Assembly (NCBI RefSeq): GCF_014356525.2
Contig: NC_052507.1
Coordinates: 46,981,992-47,045,991 of the forward strand
Length of the DNA stretch: 64,000 nucleotides
From: Nilaparvata lugens
Lineage: Eukaryota > Arthropoda > Insecta > Hemiptera > Delphacidae
Reading direction: 5' to 3'
Under the pieces are notes generated by a model. It was not told where the DNA came from and ran no database searches. It was given only the letters and a program-made list of their open reading frames with translations. This document shows positions 1 to 11,829 of this stretch, one piece after another (the first letter of the stretch is position 1; each line of letters starts with the position of its first letter). The position numbers were made by a program, and so were the translations under genes.

Positions 1-2784
1 AGCAGCAAGCGATTGAGTAAGCAGAAGCGATCCAGCTAGGCGTAAACAATATTCATATTAATTATATTGGTGACCGTTTCATCTGGAAAAGAACAAAAAT
101 GTAATATCACGTGATAAGAGGCTCGTATCGCCGGCTCGCCAGATCGCCAAACGACAGCTGCTGCTGATGATTTTGCACCAAATTCAATCAATAAATGATG
201 TGTTCCGTTCCTGTAAATTCCATTAACATCAATATAATATAGTAGCAACAGCATTGAGACTGAGAAAATTGAGTAAATTTTAATTACACAAACCAATAAG
301 GTTTTGCTGGTAACGCCAATTGATTTTTAGAAATTCAATCATTATATTTTTCTACTTTCAAGTGATTTTAAAAGAAAATATATTATGTATTTTTTTAATA
401 TATCATTCTGAGGCAATGAATTGAATTAAAAAATTTTGTCAAGTCAGATTTAATCAATGATAGAGCTAACAAAACACTAGTATTGATCAAAAGTTCTTCA
501 CGATGTCAAATGGAGATTGGTAAAAAATGATAGAGAAATATCGTTGAACTCAGTACACTTATCGGATGAATGAAGTTCTCTGAGATTAAAAATTCAATTT
601 GAATTCTATACTGTTAGATTATGAAACTATTAAAGAGAATCGAAAAATTCCTATCAATGAGAAAAAGTTGAATCGTATATAATTATGTAAACTAGATTAT
701 TCCAAGATGTCTTTGAAGGTGTTATCGAAGTGACATTACAACTCAAATAATATAAATAATTATGGATTTTGGAACAAATTAAAACAATAGCTTCATAGTT
801 ACTGGTTTGGACCTAACAGTCGAATAGAAACGTCTTTTTATCTGATATAACATCAGCTTGAATCTTGCCGAGTCATGTACAGCTCATTAATAACTGAAAC
901 TTGAATAAGAACTGCAGCCCGGAAATTAAAACGCAATATCACTGTTGATAGGGCAACACATGACACCTGAAAGCTGATACCCTCAAATAATAATTATTAA
1001 AAAAACAAGAAAATTGATAATATCCTATAGTCAATAAGGGAAGAAATACTCCGTTGGAGGAATAATTTTGTTTTACAATGACTTTCAACATATCTATTTT
1101 CTACAAGAATCTGATGATGTAAATTCAACAAGGGAAAGTTACATTTATCAGGGCATTTGATTCATGTTAAATAAGGGTGGTGAATAACAGTAATGCAAAT
1201 AAGCATGCATAATTCACTCAAGTATTCTGGTATTATGAACGTTGTGTTTCAACCGATGAATAATTTTTAGTCAGATGAAATTTTCAAGATTGAAAATAAT
1301 AATAGCCTAATAGTTGTACTCTTTATCCAACATCACATTTGGAAGATTGAGGTTTGTTGGCTGAGAGTATCGCAATTGAATAAAACACTCTGCTATTATA
1401 TTAAAGTAATATCAATTTGAATGATTTGTGATGATTTTTGAATGAGTTAATAGATGCAGAAAATAGATTTTAAAAATATGTACGATACGTGTCATTCTAT
1501 AGCTTCAAAATTTATTGATAATTTGATTTTCTGTTTCTGAAATTTATGTGTTTTATTCGTTCTCAAGTATAATTTTCAGATCAACACTGAGAATGACTTG
1601 GAAATGGTATTTTTATTCACAACTCCATTCATGAACTATTGCTTCAATAACTTGCACTGGACACATTCAGCTCCACAGGTGAGAACCTGGAGTGACTTTG
1701 ATGGAATTTCAGTAAGGGTTGATTGCCATGAGTAAGTTGACCACAGCTCATATAGCACCTGCTGCCCTACAGTTGGGAGCTGCGCTTCCGTATGGGAAAA
1801 TTCTAATTTCTAGATAGAAACCGGAGTAATTTGGGTGGAAAAGGGGTCGCGAAGATTAGATGGTTAGATCGATGTGCTCATGAAAGAAAGTTGCGGAAAC
1901 AGAGCTTCCGGCTACCGGACTACCATTGATAACTTCCGGTAAGTCACGGTACAGAGGCCACTCTCCAGGTGAACACACCCGTACACTAGCACACCTACAC
2001 ACTACACTACACAGGTATACAACACGCACAATTATCACGATGTAACTAACGAAACACTTAATTGAATGACTGGGGCTTTATGGGTGCTGCTTTACCATGG
2101 TGTGCTTATGGTAACGTGGGACCTGAAAGTTAGGCGCAACATGTGTTTTAATAAGCAATCTATCACCCATGTGATGAAGTTGAAGAACTTGTTGAAGTAC
2201 TACTTACTATTTGAAAAGTTAATGATAAAATACATTTTATTGAGAAATTATCCGTATTAAATAAAAAATCTTATGACACATACAGATCCAGGTCCTCAAT
2301 AGAAAAAAGTATTATTGGAAATTTAGCCTTCGACAATATGCCTGTTTCCGTGATTACGAAAGCTGTCAATAAAGGTTCATATGATTCGGTCAAAATAACT
2401 GATAATTCCTCCCTTCCCTGTTCATGATGAAACGTATTTAAGAATAATATTATGAATTAGGGTAATAATGAATTTGACGAGAAAATTGAGAGACTTGTTA
2501 TAATCGAATGGCAAGCAAATAATTCATTCTCTCTACATATAGAATTTGTCAGGAGGATACTCATGATAATTGGATCTATTTTCCTGTTGGGTAGAATGGA
2601 AAGAGAAAATCCCCAATGTGATATGTTGACCAGTATCAAATGGATTGATTTCATAATTTAAGTGGAAGAGGATTGTTGACTAACAAGATGTAAACTCTCT
2701 TACATAATAAGGTAATACTTCATTTTAGGTTAATGTTGTCTCAAAACTGTTAATTGGATCAAATCCGAAAATTACTGTAATGAG
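1..2784. other. AT-rich non-coding stretch, no gene seen
   Basis: I see no coding pattern, RNA gene or repeat array here. The open frames are short and several start only with TTG or GTG. The part around 1650-2040 is somewhat richer in G and C than its surroundings, but nothing in it is recognisable. Confidence 0.6.
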
Positions 2785-3692
2785 CTAGTAGTTCTGTGGA
2801 CAGTAGACCTCGCGCTCAGTAAGTAACATTGACCTGTTGCTATGTTTTCTCAAAAATTGAAATAATTTATCAATTGAAAATGTCTAGAAAAAATCCTAAA
2901 TGAACGTAGAGCTTTCTGTCCTCTCGTACCGTGACGTGTAGTCCTGGAATGTGAGTGGGAGCGCTGTTATCAGATCTGGCTGCAACTGTCTACAACGTTG
3001 ATGGAAAGATACATTTTCAAAATGTTCGATGTTTTTGAACGGGTTGTATTATTGACCGAGCGAAGTGAGATCTAAGATTCAAGTGGACGGTTTGGCATTT
3101 CTCTTAATGTTTAAATGTTTAAATGTTTAATGTTTAAATGTTTAAATGTTTAAATGTTTAAATGTTTAAATGTTTAAATGTTTAAATGTTAAATGTTTAA
3201 ATGTTTAAATGTTTAAATGTTTAAATGTTTAAATGTTTAATGTTTAAATGTTTAAATGTTTAAATGTTTAAATGTTTAAATGTTTAAATGTTTAAATGTT
3301 TAAATGTTTAAATGTTTAAATGTTTAAATGTTTAAATGTTTAAATGTTTAAATGTTTAAATGTTTAAATGTTTAAATGTTTAAATGTTTAAATGTTTAAA
3401 TGTTTAAATGTTAAATGTTTAAATGTTTAAATGTTTAAATGTTTAAATGTTTAAATGTTTAAATGTTTAAATGTTTAAATGTTTAAATGTTTAAATGTTT
3501 AAATGTTCAAATGTTTATATGTTGCGCATTTACGGCGAAATGCGGTAATAGATTTTCATGAAATTTGACAGGTATGTTCCTTTTTCAATTGCGCGTCGAC
3601 GTATATGAAAGGTTTTTGGAAATTTTGCATTTCAAGGATAATATAAAAGGAAAAAGGAGCCTCCTTCATACGCCAATTTAAGAGTAAAAATC
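2785..3692 (+). mobile_element. Family A repeat, copy A1, carrying an 8-bp satellite array
   Basis: The copy begins with a terminal motif, CTAGTAGTTCTGTGGACAGT, at 2785. It continues through a conserved block at 3054-3103 (GACCGAGCGAAGTGAG...) and an octamer array at 3104-3521. After that comes a block that includes AAGGATAATATAAAAGGAAA, ending near 3692. The conserved block and the post-array block recur in reverse complement at 5850-6940, and a near-identical terminal motif recurs at 5705. The family is therefore a dispersed element with inverted ends. A1 lacks its right end because a family B element follows immediately. No transposase frame is present, so it is non-autonomous. The class is unknown; a Helitron-like or MITE-like element is possible. 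Confidence 0.75.
3104..3521 (+). repeat. (TTTAAATG)n octamer array, about 52 units
   Basis: The array is a nearly pure tandem repeat of an 8-bp unit about 418 bp long. Occasional 7-bp units have lost one T or A. It lies inside element A1 at the same internal position as the reversed array at 5991-6883. Confidence 0.97.
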
Positions 3693-4350
3693 TGGTGTGG
3701 TGCACTCACACAACTTTCCTTGCCGTTATGAAAATTGATTAACTAACTGACGATAGTGTTCCCACGCATCTCAAGTCTACTTTTCTAAGATCTGAGCCAG
3801 CTGGTGACAGGCCAATAACGCTGCAGACACACAAAGTCTCTCTTCATAGTGAATGATTTAATAGAATCAACAGTTTGCAATTGAATAATCTTATTTTCTC
3901 GAATCTCGAGCTTATTTTCAATTTTAGGTGAAAATGTAACTGAACATTAATTGTAGAAATTTTTAAGCTCAATCTTTTCCACTTGATATTTTTTGTTTAA
4001 TTTGTATCTGAAGCCTGATAATTGGGAATCTAAAATCAAACATTGGATAGATAGTGCAGTGCTCCTGAAATTTTCACAGATATTGTACTCGTGGCAGTTG
4101 ATAAAGCTTATCAATGACTTTTCTAGGTATGAATTTGATCAAAATCGTTGTAGCCGTTTTCGAGAAAATCGGTAAATAGTGTAAGGACCTTAAGTTCCAA
4201 ATTTCAAGTCATTCCGTTAATTGGGAGATGAGAGATGAGATATCGTGTACACAGACACACAGTCACACACACACACACACACACACACCCACACACACAC
4301 ACACACACACCACACACACACACACACACACACCACACACACACACACAC

Positions 4351-4392
<42 letters not shown>

Positions 4393-4406
4393 ACACACAC
4401 ACACAC

Positions 4407-4438
<32 letters not shown>

Positions 4439-4451
4439 ACACACACACACA

Positions 4452-4521
<70 letters not shown>

Positions 4522-4719
4522 CCACACCACACACACACCACACACACACCACACACACACCACACACACACACACATACAGACCAGTACCCAAAAACCAC
4601 TTTTTTGGACTCAGGGGACCTTGAAACGTATAGAAAGTTAGAAATTGGGGTATCTTAATTTTTCCTTACCTATTATAATAGGGTAGTAAAGGTAGTAGGG
4701 TAGTAATAGGGTAGGGTAA
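3693..4719 (+). mobile_element. Family B repeat, copy B1, with internal CA microsatellite
   Basis: The sequence from TCTGGTGTGGTGCACTCAC (3691) to about 4719 matches 46413-47282 along most of its length and matches 17381-18517 in reverse. Relative to the 46-kb copy it lacks about 85 bp after the GAGAAAATCG motif near 4170. Its right end has lost the usual hairpin and gained short AGGGTAGTA-type repeats at 4678-4720. AGTAAAAATC occurs on both sides (3683-3692 and 4720-4729), and the second copy continues into family A sequence (AGACTATAG). This fits insertion into an A element with a target duplication, although other B copies also show a related AAAATC next to the left end. No coding capacity is visible. 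Confidence 0.8.
4253..4578 (+). repeat. (CA)n microsatellite, interrupted
   Basis: This is a dinucleotide CA tract of about 325 bp, broken by regularly scattered single-base losses (CACCAC, CAACAC). All overlapping long open frames here are translations of the repeat. Confidence 0.97.
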
Positions 4720-4909
4720 AGTAAAAATCAGACTATAGACGACGCGAAATTCAAAAAGGAACATGCCTGTCATGATTGCTGCGTTTCTCTGTAAATGCGA
4801 AAAATAAAAACATAAATATAAACAAAAAACATATAAACATAAAGAGAAATGCAAAACCGTCGACTTGAATCTTAGACCTCACTTCGCTCAGTCAATAAAG
4901 AGCTTTTGA
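4720..4909 (-). mobile_element. Family A fragment, copy C, internally deleted
   Basis: AGTAAAAATCAGACTATAG is followed abruptly by CGACGCG...AAAAAGGAACATGCCTGTC. Then come AAACATATAAACAT and the conserved end block CTTAGACCTCACTTCGCTCA. The order matches copy D at 5705-6940, but the octamer array is reduced to a few degenerate units. It runs in the opposite orientation to A1. Confidence 0.7.
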
Positions 4910-5704
4910 AAATAAATGTCTAGTATCCAATGATTTTTGTATATTATTTGGTTGTGCTGATTTTTTTATAAATTTGAAATCAAATCGAATAACTCACTAA
5001 ATAGTTTTGTATAAAAATAATATTGATTTTTTTCTCACTTACTGTGTCAAAATTTCAGAGTAGAGATTAATAATCCTTGAACTGGGTTGAGATGAATCTC
5101 GGAATTGATTCAAGTCGGGAGGAAAGTTAGAAAAGATTTTCTACGAAATTGTCGGCCACTCACACACTTATATTCAAATCATGGCAAGCACCATTAACTC
5201 AACAATCGAACCAACAAATATAGAGTCGATCCTCAGAGAATAGGAAAAGAGATAATGAAATAACATTGACATATCTCACAGTTCACTCCTAAACATGACA
5301 CTAACGACTGTTCACTGCAAAATAAAAACAGTGAACGATGAGTCGAAAGAGATAAGAGCTTCTCCCACTCCATCACCATCCGGAAAAAAAAGTCCTTTTT
5401 CAACCATAGTTAGAGTATGCAGGACTCAGAAATGTTCTTCTAAGCGTATTATAACTGCAACATTATTGATAGAAGTCTAGATTGATGAAGTCCAAGAATG
5501 CATGAACTTTTCATATTTCATTCATCCAATATAAGGGTAGTTTATAGTTATTAGGTGGTTATGAGCTTCTAATTTAGAATTATGTGTTCGATTGAAGAAA
5601 TACTCAATTGCTGCTTTTTTCAAGAGGTCTATCTTTATAAAGATGCGGATCATTTAATAGAAATCTGTTTTATGCATTGACTTGGAAGCTACTGAATAGT
5701 TATA
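4910..5704. other. AT-rich spacer between repeat copies
   Basis: I see no gene or array here. A 61-codon open frame at 5295-5480 has no recognisable content. Confidence 0.5.
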
Positions 5705-6940
5705 CTAGTAGTTATGTGAACAGTAGACCTCACGCAGTATTCTCATCCACAAGTACCTGATTGAAACTATAGACCTTATGGAAATACAGCAATAGACTGG
5801 CTTCTCCACACATCTGTGTAATCATTTGTCAGCTGATTTATGATGAATAATTCTATAGTCTGATTTTTACTCTTATATTGGCGTATGAAGAATGCTCCTT
5901 TTTCCTTTTATATTATCCTTGAAATAAAAAATTCCCAAAAAAACCTTGTATATCGTCGATATTGTTATTGTTATTGTTATGTATATGTTATTAAACATTT
6001 AAACATTTAAACTTTTAACATTCAAACATTTAAACATTTAAAATTTAAACATTTAAACATTTAAACATTAAACATTTAAACATTTAAACATTTAAACATT
6101 AAACATTAAACATTTAAACATTTAAACATTTAAACATTTAAACATTTAAACATTTAAACATTTAAACATTTAAACATTTAAACATTTAAACATTTAAACA
6201 TTTAACATTTAAACATTTAAACATTTAAACATTTAAACATTTAAACATTTAAACATTTAAACATTTAAACATTTAAACATTAAACATTTAAACATTTAAA
6301 ATTTAAACATTTAAACATTTAAACATTTAAACATTTAAAATTTAAACATTTAACATTTAAACATTTAAACATTTAACATTTAAACATTTAAACATTTAAA
6401 CATTTAAACATTTAACATTTAAACATTTAAACATTTAAACATTTAAACATTTTAACATTTAAACATTTAAACATAAACATTTAAACATTTAAACATTTAA
6501 ACATTTAAACATTTAAACATTAAACATTTAAACATTAAACATTTAAACATTTAACATTTAAACATTTAAACATTTAAACATTTAAACATTTAAACATTTA
6601 AACATTAAACATTTAAACATTTAAACATTTAAACATTTAAACATTTAAACATTTAAACATTTAAACATTTAAACATTTAAACATTTAAACATTTAAACAT
6701 TAAACATTTAAACATTTAAACATTTAAACTTTAAACATTTAAACATTTAAACATTTAAACATTAAACATTTAAACATTTAAACATTTAAACATTCAAACA
6801 TTTAAACATTTAAAAATTTAAACATTTAAACATTTGAACATTTAAACATTTATACATTTAAACATTTAAACATTTAAACATTAAGAGAAATGCCAAACCG
6901 TCGACTTGAATCTTAGACCTCACTTCGCTCGGTCAACAAA
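5705..6940 (-). mobile_element. Family A repeat, copy D, with long 8-bp satellite array
   Basis: It starts with CTAGTAGTTATGTGAACAGT at 5705, which differs from the 2785 motif at 3 of 31 positions. It continues with a unique block, TTATATTATCCTTGAAAT, and an octamer array at 5991-6883. It ends with GAGAAATGCCAAACCGTCG and CTTAGACCTCACTTCGCTCG at about 6885-6933. The core is the reverse complement of A1, so the 2785 and 5705 motifs are opposite ends of one element type and act as terminal inverted repeats. The far end beyond GGTCAACAAA is missing. Confidence 0.78.
5991..6883 (-). repeat. (CATTTAAA)n octamer array, about 110 units
   Basis: This is the same 8-bp unit as at 3104-3521 in the opposite orientation, over about 893 bp. 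It contains scattered 7-bp units and single substitutions. It is the longest tandem array in the window. Confidence 0.97.
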
Positions 6941-9329
6941 TAGGGGAAGTCCTATCAAGTAATGAGAATACTACACATTTCAATTAATTCAGATTACTCA
7001 TTTTCTCACTTCATTCGCGGTAACTGGAGATGTATCAGAATGCACAATAATGGGAAATACTAATTGAAATTGTTTCCAATTCAGCAACTTATGAAATTTT
7101 GATAAGTCTCTACATTGGAAAGCTTTTCTCGATACTGTATTTGGTGTGGTTTTATTATTTTAATAGAGTATATTGTATTAAATGCATATCTGTTATTAAA
7201 ACAGAAACAATAAATATTCAGAGAGCAAGAGTGATATTCGATTGTTCTGTGCAATAATTGGAATTTGTTTTACAGTTATATGATTGAATAGAAACAAAAT
7301 ATCCAGTCATTCGGATCCAATTATGATTGTTAGAGCTGAAAGATGTTATAGAAATCGAATTTTAAATTTGCAAAACAAAATTTGTACTACTAAAGTGATT
7401 CTCAATTAACCAGCTATAGTGATCACTGAATTCAATCCTTGTCCACCTTTGAAACAGAATTGTTTCAGAGTACTTACAATAATGAATACATCTCACTTTT
7501 ATTGGTAAATAATTATTTTTAGATGTGTTGAAGTTAAGCCCCATTTGCAAAACAATACAAATGATATTGGAAGCATTTTCATCACCGTTTCAATAAATTT
7601 CTATTGTAAATGTTGATTTCCATCTGTATTTTCTAAAAATAATTGTGAGAGTAATGAACTTGACAGAGAATTTCTATCATTGCTGCATTCTAATGAATAA
7701 TAATTTTCGTTCCCAATCTAAATGAATGAGCTTAATATCTGCTATATTCTATGTTGGAATTATTTTTACAATTAATTGATTAGCTTTGTTCTTCTTGATT
7801 GTCTATTTTAAAATTTTCTCTTTAACATGGTATAAATGACTGATCAACTTGTTTATTTGATAGTGTATAGCTTAGTATAACATAAAAAATGTTATTTTTA
7901 TAGAATTGAAGAATCACATTTTTATGGTTCAACTGATGGGAGTGAAATCTATGAATTCGTTCAATGATTATTGAGTTGAAGGAAATTACTTTATTATCAT
8001 AGATTTTTATAAATTGAACTGAGCGAAACTGTTGCTAGTCAGTTTGATTTCAGAATAAGAAAAAGTATCATACCTTCGATAGAATATAATAGAATTTTCT
8101 CATAATTATATGTGTTACTTTTCCTTCTCAGAGACTAGTCTCTTGTAACTAACAAAATACAGTAGGTGATTTCCATTCCTATCAATATGCATATTTTATT
8201 CTAATCAAGCAATCGAATTTAATAAGAGCCTTGTAATTCAATGACTGTTTGCAAAGAATGTAAATAGATAATTCCCAAATAGTTCTCAAAGATGATTGCT
8301 GTATTGACATCATTCGCTTTGTATTTCTTGAAAAACATAATAGAGCAACTAAGCATACAGTCGTTACATTGATAATAGATTGACAATTATTCTAACTCCA
8401 ATTCGTTTGTTTCCTTGTTCTTACAGCAATTCAAATGTCATTCTCAACCAGCATTCATTCAAAGATCCATTGAAATTCAATTGATTGATAGGCAAAAGCC
8501 ATCTTTTGCTATGACGTAGTAGAGCCAGAAAGTAAATAAAGTCTTTATACAGTGGCTGAGTATACCACAAAACGATTACCATGAGTATTCAACGATGCAA
8601 GATACTCAAAGAAAATTGTAATCATCTTCTGAATATTTTATTTTTTACAATGACATATTCTTGGCTTTACTTATCAATTTAATATGAATTGGGTTGATTT
8701 CATTTGAGATGGTATAGTTTCATATTCTGTGCTATATATTCCATATTATAAGATTGTATGTAATTACCCTATTATTTTAATTATTTATGGAAAAGGGGTT
8801 CTATTAATATTGATATAAATATTCTTACATTTTATTTCCATGAAATTCAATTCAGCAAAAATTACATTAATAAATAAACAAATAAATTACACTCCATCAA
8901 GACAGACTGTATCAAGCTATGACAGTTATCAGGATAACGATAAAGTCAAATTACACCCATGAGAAAAAAACTCTCTGGAGATGATACCAATTATCCAGTT
9001 AAAATGAAAAAGCTCTAATTTGACCCTGGTGAAGGAAGTTTCCAGTACCCTATGAAAAAATTTTTGACTCTTTATGTTTTCTCATTATTATGTTATAAAT
9101 TAAGTCGTTTGGAAAAACTTTTGAAGAGACTTCATGTCTCACTAGTGACTAATATTGCAGTTAAATGTTTGCTGTCAACGTGCGTATGCGTGTGTGAAGT
9201 CACACATGAGAGCTGCTACTAAAGCAGCCGGATAGTTTAGTAATAATGACAGCTAACCAGCGGACCACTTACGAAGGCTAAGTGCCACGCACACATACAA
9301 ATGGCAACTAACCTACAAATTGTCTTAAC
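6941..9329. other. AT-rich non-coding stretch
   Basis: I see no gene, RNA gene or array. The base composition is uniformly AT-rich up to about 9150, with short GT/AC-rich text at 9175-9300. Confidence 0.55.
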
Positions 9330-9600
9330 AAGTTTGCAGTGGGTGATTTCATCTGCACTTCCTCTCCTTGTTACAGCTAGTAGAATTTTCAACTCTCCTC
9401 TCACTTTCCTCAGCTATCTCTGTCAGTTTCGTACTGTCGTATGCCTATTCTCTTCAGGACCCTTTCTCGTAGCGTATGAATGCTGCTCCATCCCTTCTCA
9501 CTCACTCTTCCTTTTTCTCCTTGGCCCTCTCACTCCTTCCGCCCTATTTGTGGCACACAAAACTTTGCCACTTCGTAGGTCGGCTTTCTCCTAACATCGC
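9330..9600 (+). other. Polypyrimidine-skewed tract
   Basis: The plus strand is dominated by C and T (CTCTCC, CTTTTTCTCC and similar). A 97-codon open frame starting at 9301 reads through it, but its composition is what a C/T-rich tract would give and it resembles no family I know. Confidence 0.45.
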
Positions 9601-10725
9601 ATGCGTTTAAAGAGCATCATCATTCTCACACACTCATCTCCAATTTGGTCAATTATTGTCACACAAAAACAGGAAGATCGCACTATTGCTCGCGTCAATT
9701 TTTTTCAGTTCTTTCTAATTTTTTCGGTCACAGAAAAAAGTGACGCCTTTCTGTCACACAATTGGCTGTGCAATTAAAACAAGTGGAGCAAGCGTCTTGA
9801 CAGGGCGCTTACACTTAAACAGGATTTCCTGTGGATATAAGTTAATCAGTTTTATTGGAGTCATTTTGGAATGTTATGACATAGGAGTTGAAACATATTT
9901 AACAAAAATACGTCATTTGTATTACGTCAGCTAGATAAGTTAATATTAATCAACGAATGGGAAAGACTTCAGAAACTGCATCTGGCTGACTGAAAAAGCC
10001 AGTAAGGAGTAAATTTTTTTTAATTTCAAAATTTAATGATGAATGGAATCGACGTGGAAGTAATCAAAAAGTTACTCTAAGTCACAATGATCATCCAAAA
10101 AAATAGATTAACATAAATATACAGTATTTTTGATTTATTCATTTAAAATATTTCTGAATTCAACACACTCTCGACTTTTGAATATGGCGGTTGTCATAGA
10201 AATAATAATATAAGTATCCCATCTCGATAATATTTTATTACAATAATACTAATAGGCTCGTACACTTATTGATATTTTGATCCAATATTGAAATGGAGCA
10301 GCAAATATTCAACTTTAATCAGGAATAACTATGCCAATAGAATATTTTTGAATAAAAATTTAGTGTACGTTTAAAAACTACTTCATACAGAGAAGAATAA
10401 ACTTTCAATTCAATTTTTCCCTAATGATAGGATTGTTCATTCAACCTTATTTATATAGATTGTGAGTGGAAAGGTAGAACTGATGAAGAAGACAAGTAAG
10501 TCATTGATAAGTAAGTGGACTCTACGAGGCAAGACAGCCAGTCTCTTCCCTGCAACTATCAACAAAATTGACATTTCGTGTATTCTTGCGTGCAAATTAT
10601 GATGGACACATATGCAGTTGGCCAAGTAATGGACTCAGCGCTGCATGTGGGAGTCAGACGAGATTCTTCAACTAGGCATTAATGGATATAATTCGACAAC
10701 AATGCCTGTGTTGCATTAGATGTGG
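9601..10725. other. AT-rich non-coding stretch
   Basis: I see nothing beyond short chance open frames. Confidence 0.5.
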
Positions 10726-10800
10726 CTCTTAGAAGGTTTGTGCTGCCGCCGGCAGCGGGACCGGGGGCGGTTAGAGCCCGAAATCCATTTGAATGGACCA
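10726..10800. other. Small GC-rich patch
   Basis: The run GCTGCCGCCGGCAGCGGGAC followed by GGGGGCGG stands out sharply from its AT-rich flanks and contains an Sp1-like GC box. The core CCGCCGGCAGCGG is partly self-complementary. Its function is unknown; a regulatory patch is possible. Confidence 0.3.
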
Positions 10801-10865
10801 GTAGGCGGAGACATAAATCAGACCAAGTTGTTTACAAGCTGACTAGGTGATGTGTCATGTTAGAT

Positions 10866-10955
10866 GATAGTCAGATTCACTTACAACTGTCAGCATTCAT
10901 TCTAAATAACATGGATGCTTCCCATTGGAACAATGCAGACCGTTGAGACGTGGCT
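10866..10955 (+). mobile_element. Degenerate family G MITE
   Basis: GATAGTCAGATTCACTTACA and CTGTCAGCATTC align with the left half of the intact MITE at 47714 (TATAGTGAGATTCACTTGAC, CTGGCAGCATTC). AATAACAT.GATGCTTC.. matches its centre. The right terminal repeat is decayed. Confidence 0.55.
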
Positions 10956-11110
10956 TGTTTGCATGCACTTTCTGGCGATAATCCAGACGACGTTTGCACG
11001 CCCGCACGCGCACCTCCCTGTCACCGCAAAAGCTTACATTTCGGCTGCAAACTTACGAAAATCTTTGGCAACACTCTGCCATGTCAAACCACACATTAGT
11101 TATAGGTAAG

Positions 11111-11829
11111 ATAAGTAGAAAGCAGGCAGATTCTAGAGTAGCTTTGAAATAGGCTCCAATCTTAATAATGAATTATATTATGAAAACACAAACTCATGAT
11201 ATAGTAGTTCGTCTACATTAATTGGAGTACTTTTAAAAGAAATTGCACTAAGGCCCGGGCTCACGTCTTCAATTACATTTGATGAATCTGAGAATATCAA
11301 CAGTAGAAGCTCGTGTTATAAAATTATAAAATTTCGTGCATAAATATAATAAAGTATGATATTGAGCTCCTGTTTGTTGACAATTTTTATTTTATAATTT
11401 ATCAATTATATCCATTTGAAATTTAGAAAAATAGTACTGTAATCACAGTTATTTGGAGGTATATTGTATCTATATTGATGAATTAATATTTATATTTCGA
11501 AGAATTAATGTTTTCAAAACAAAATATTTTTTATGGGAGAACTGTGATTGGCTTACATTTTGAGCACTACTATGCGATTCGAAGCTCTGGTATTATTCAT
11601 TCATTATCATTATCAATATCTATTTAGCTATATATTACTATTGAAGTACCATTATAAAAATATTATTACAAGTATAATATACTATATATAGTATGTGACA
11701 CGTATTTCGTGTTGTAATCAAGAATCAAGCTGAAGTTATAATGGTTAGTAATGCACGGTTTAACAGATTGATACATTAATGAGTTGGCTGCATGTGATAT
11801 TTCGCAACAATCCTCCAAGTAATGCATAC
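11111..11829. other. AT-rich non-coding stretch
   Basis: The stretch is very AT-rich, with runs such as TATAATATACTATATATAGT near 11675. I see no gene or array. Confidence 0.5.

Noticed and set aside
36..296. 86-codon minus frame with a signal-peptide-like start
   Set aside because: Its first codon is TTG, not ATG, and nothing in it is recognisable.
1856..2038. Minus-strand frame in a GC-richer patch
   Set aside because: It starts with GTG, no splice sites fix its ends, and I recognise no protein.
4204..4658. Six overlapping open frames of 104-137 codons on both strands
   Set aside because: All are translations of the CA microsatellite (His-Thr or Val-Cys runs).
7408..7430. CTATAGTGATCACTG, similar to the ends of families F and G
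   Set aside because: It lacks the rest of the terminal motif and any inverted partner nearby.
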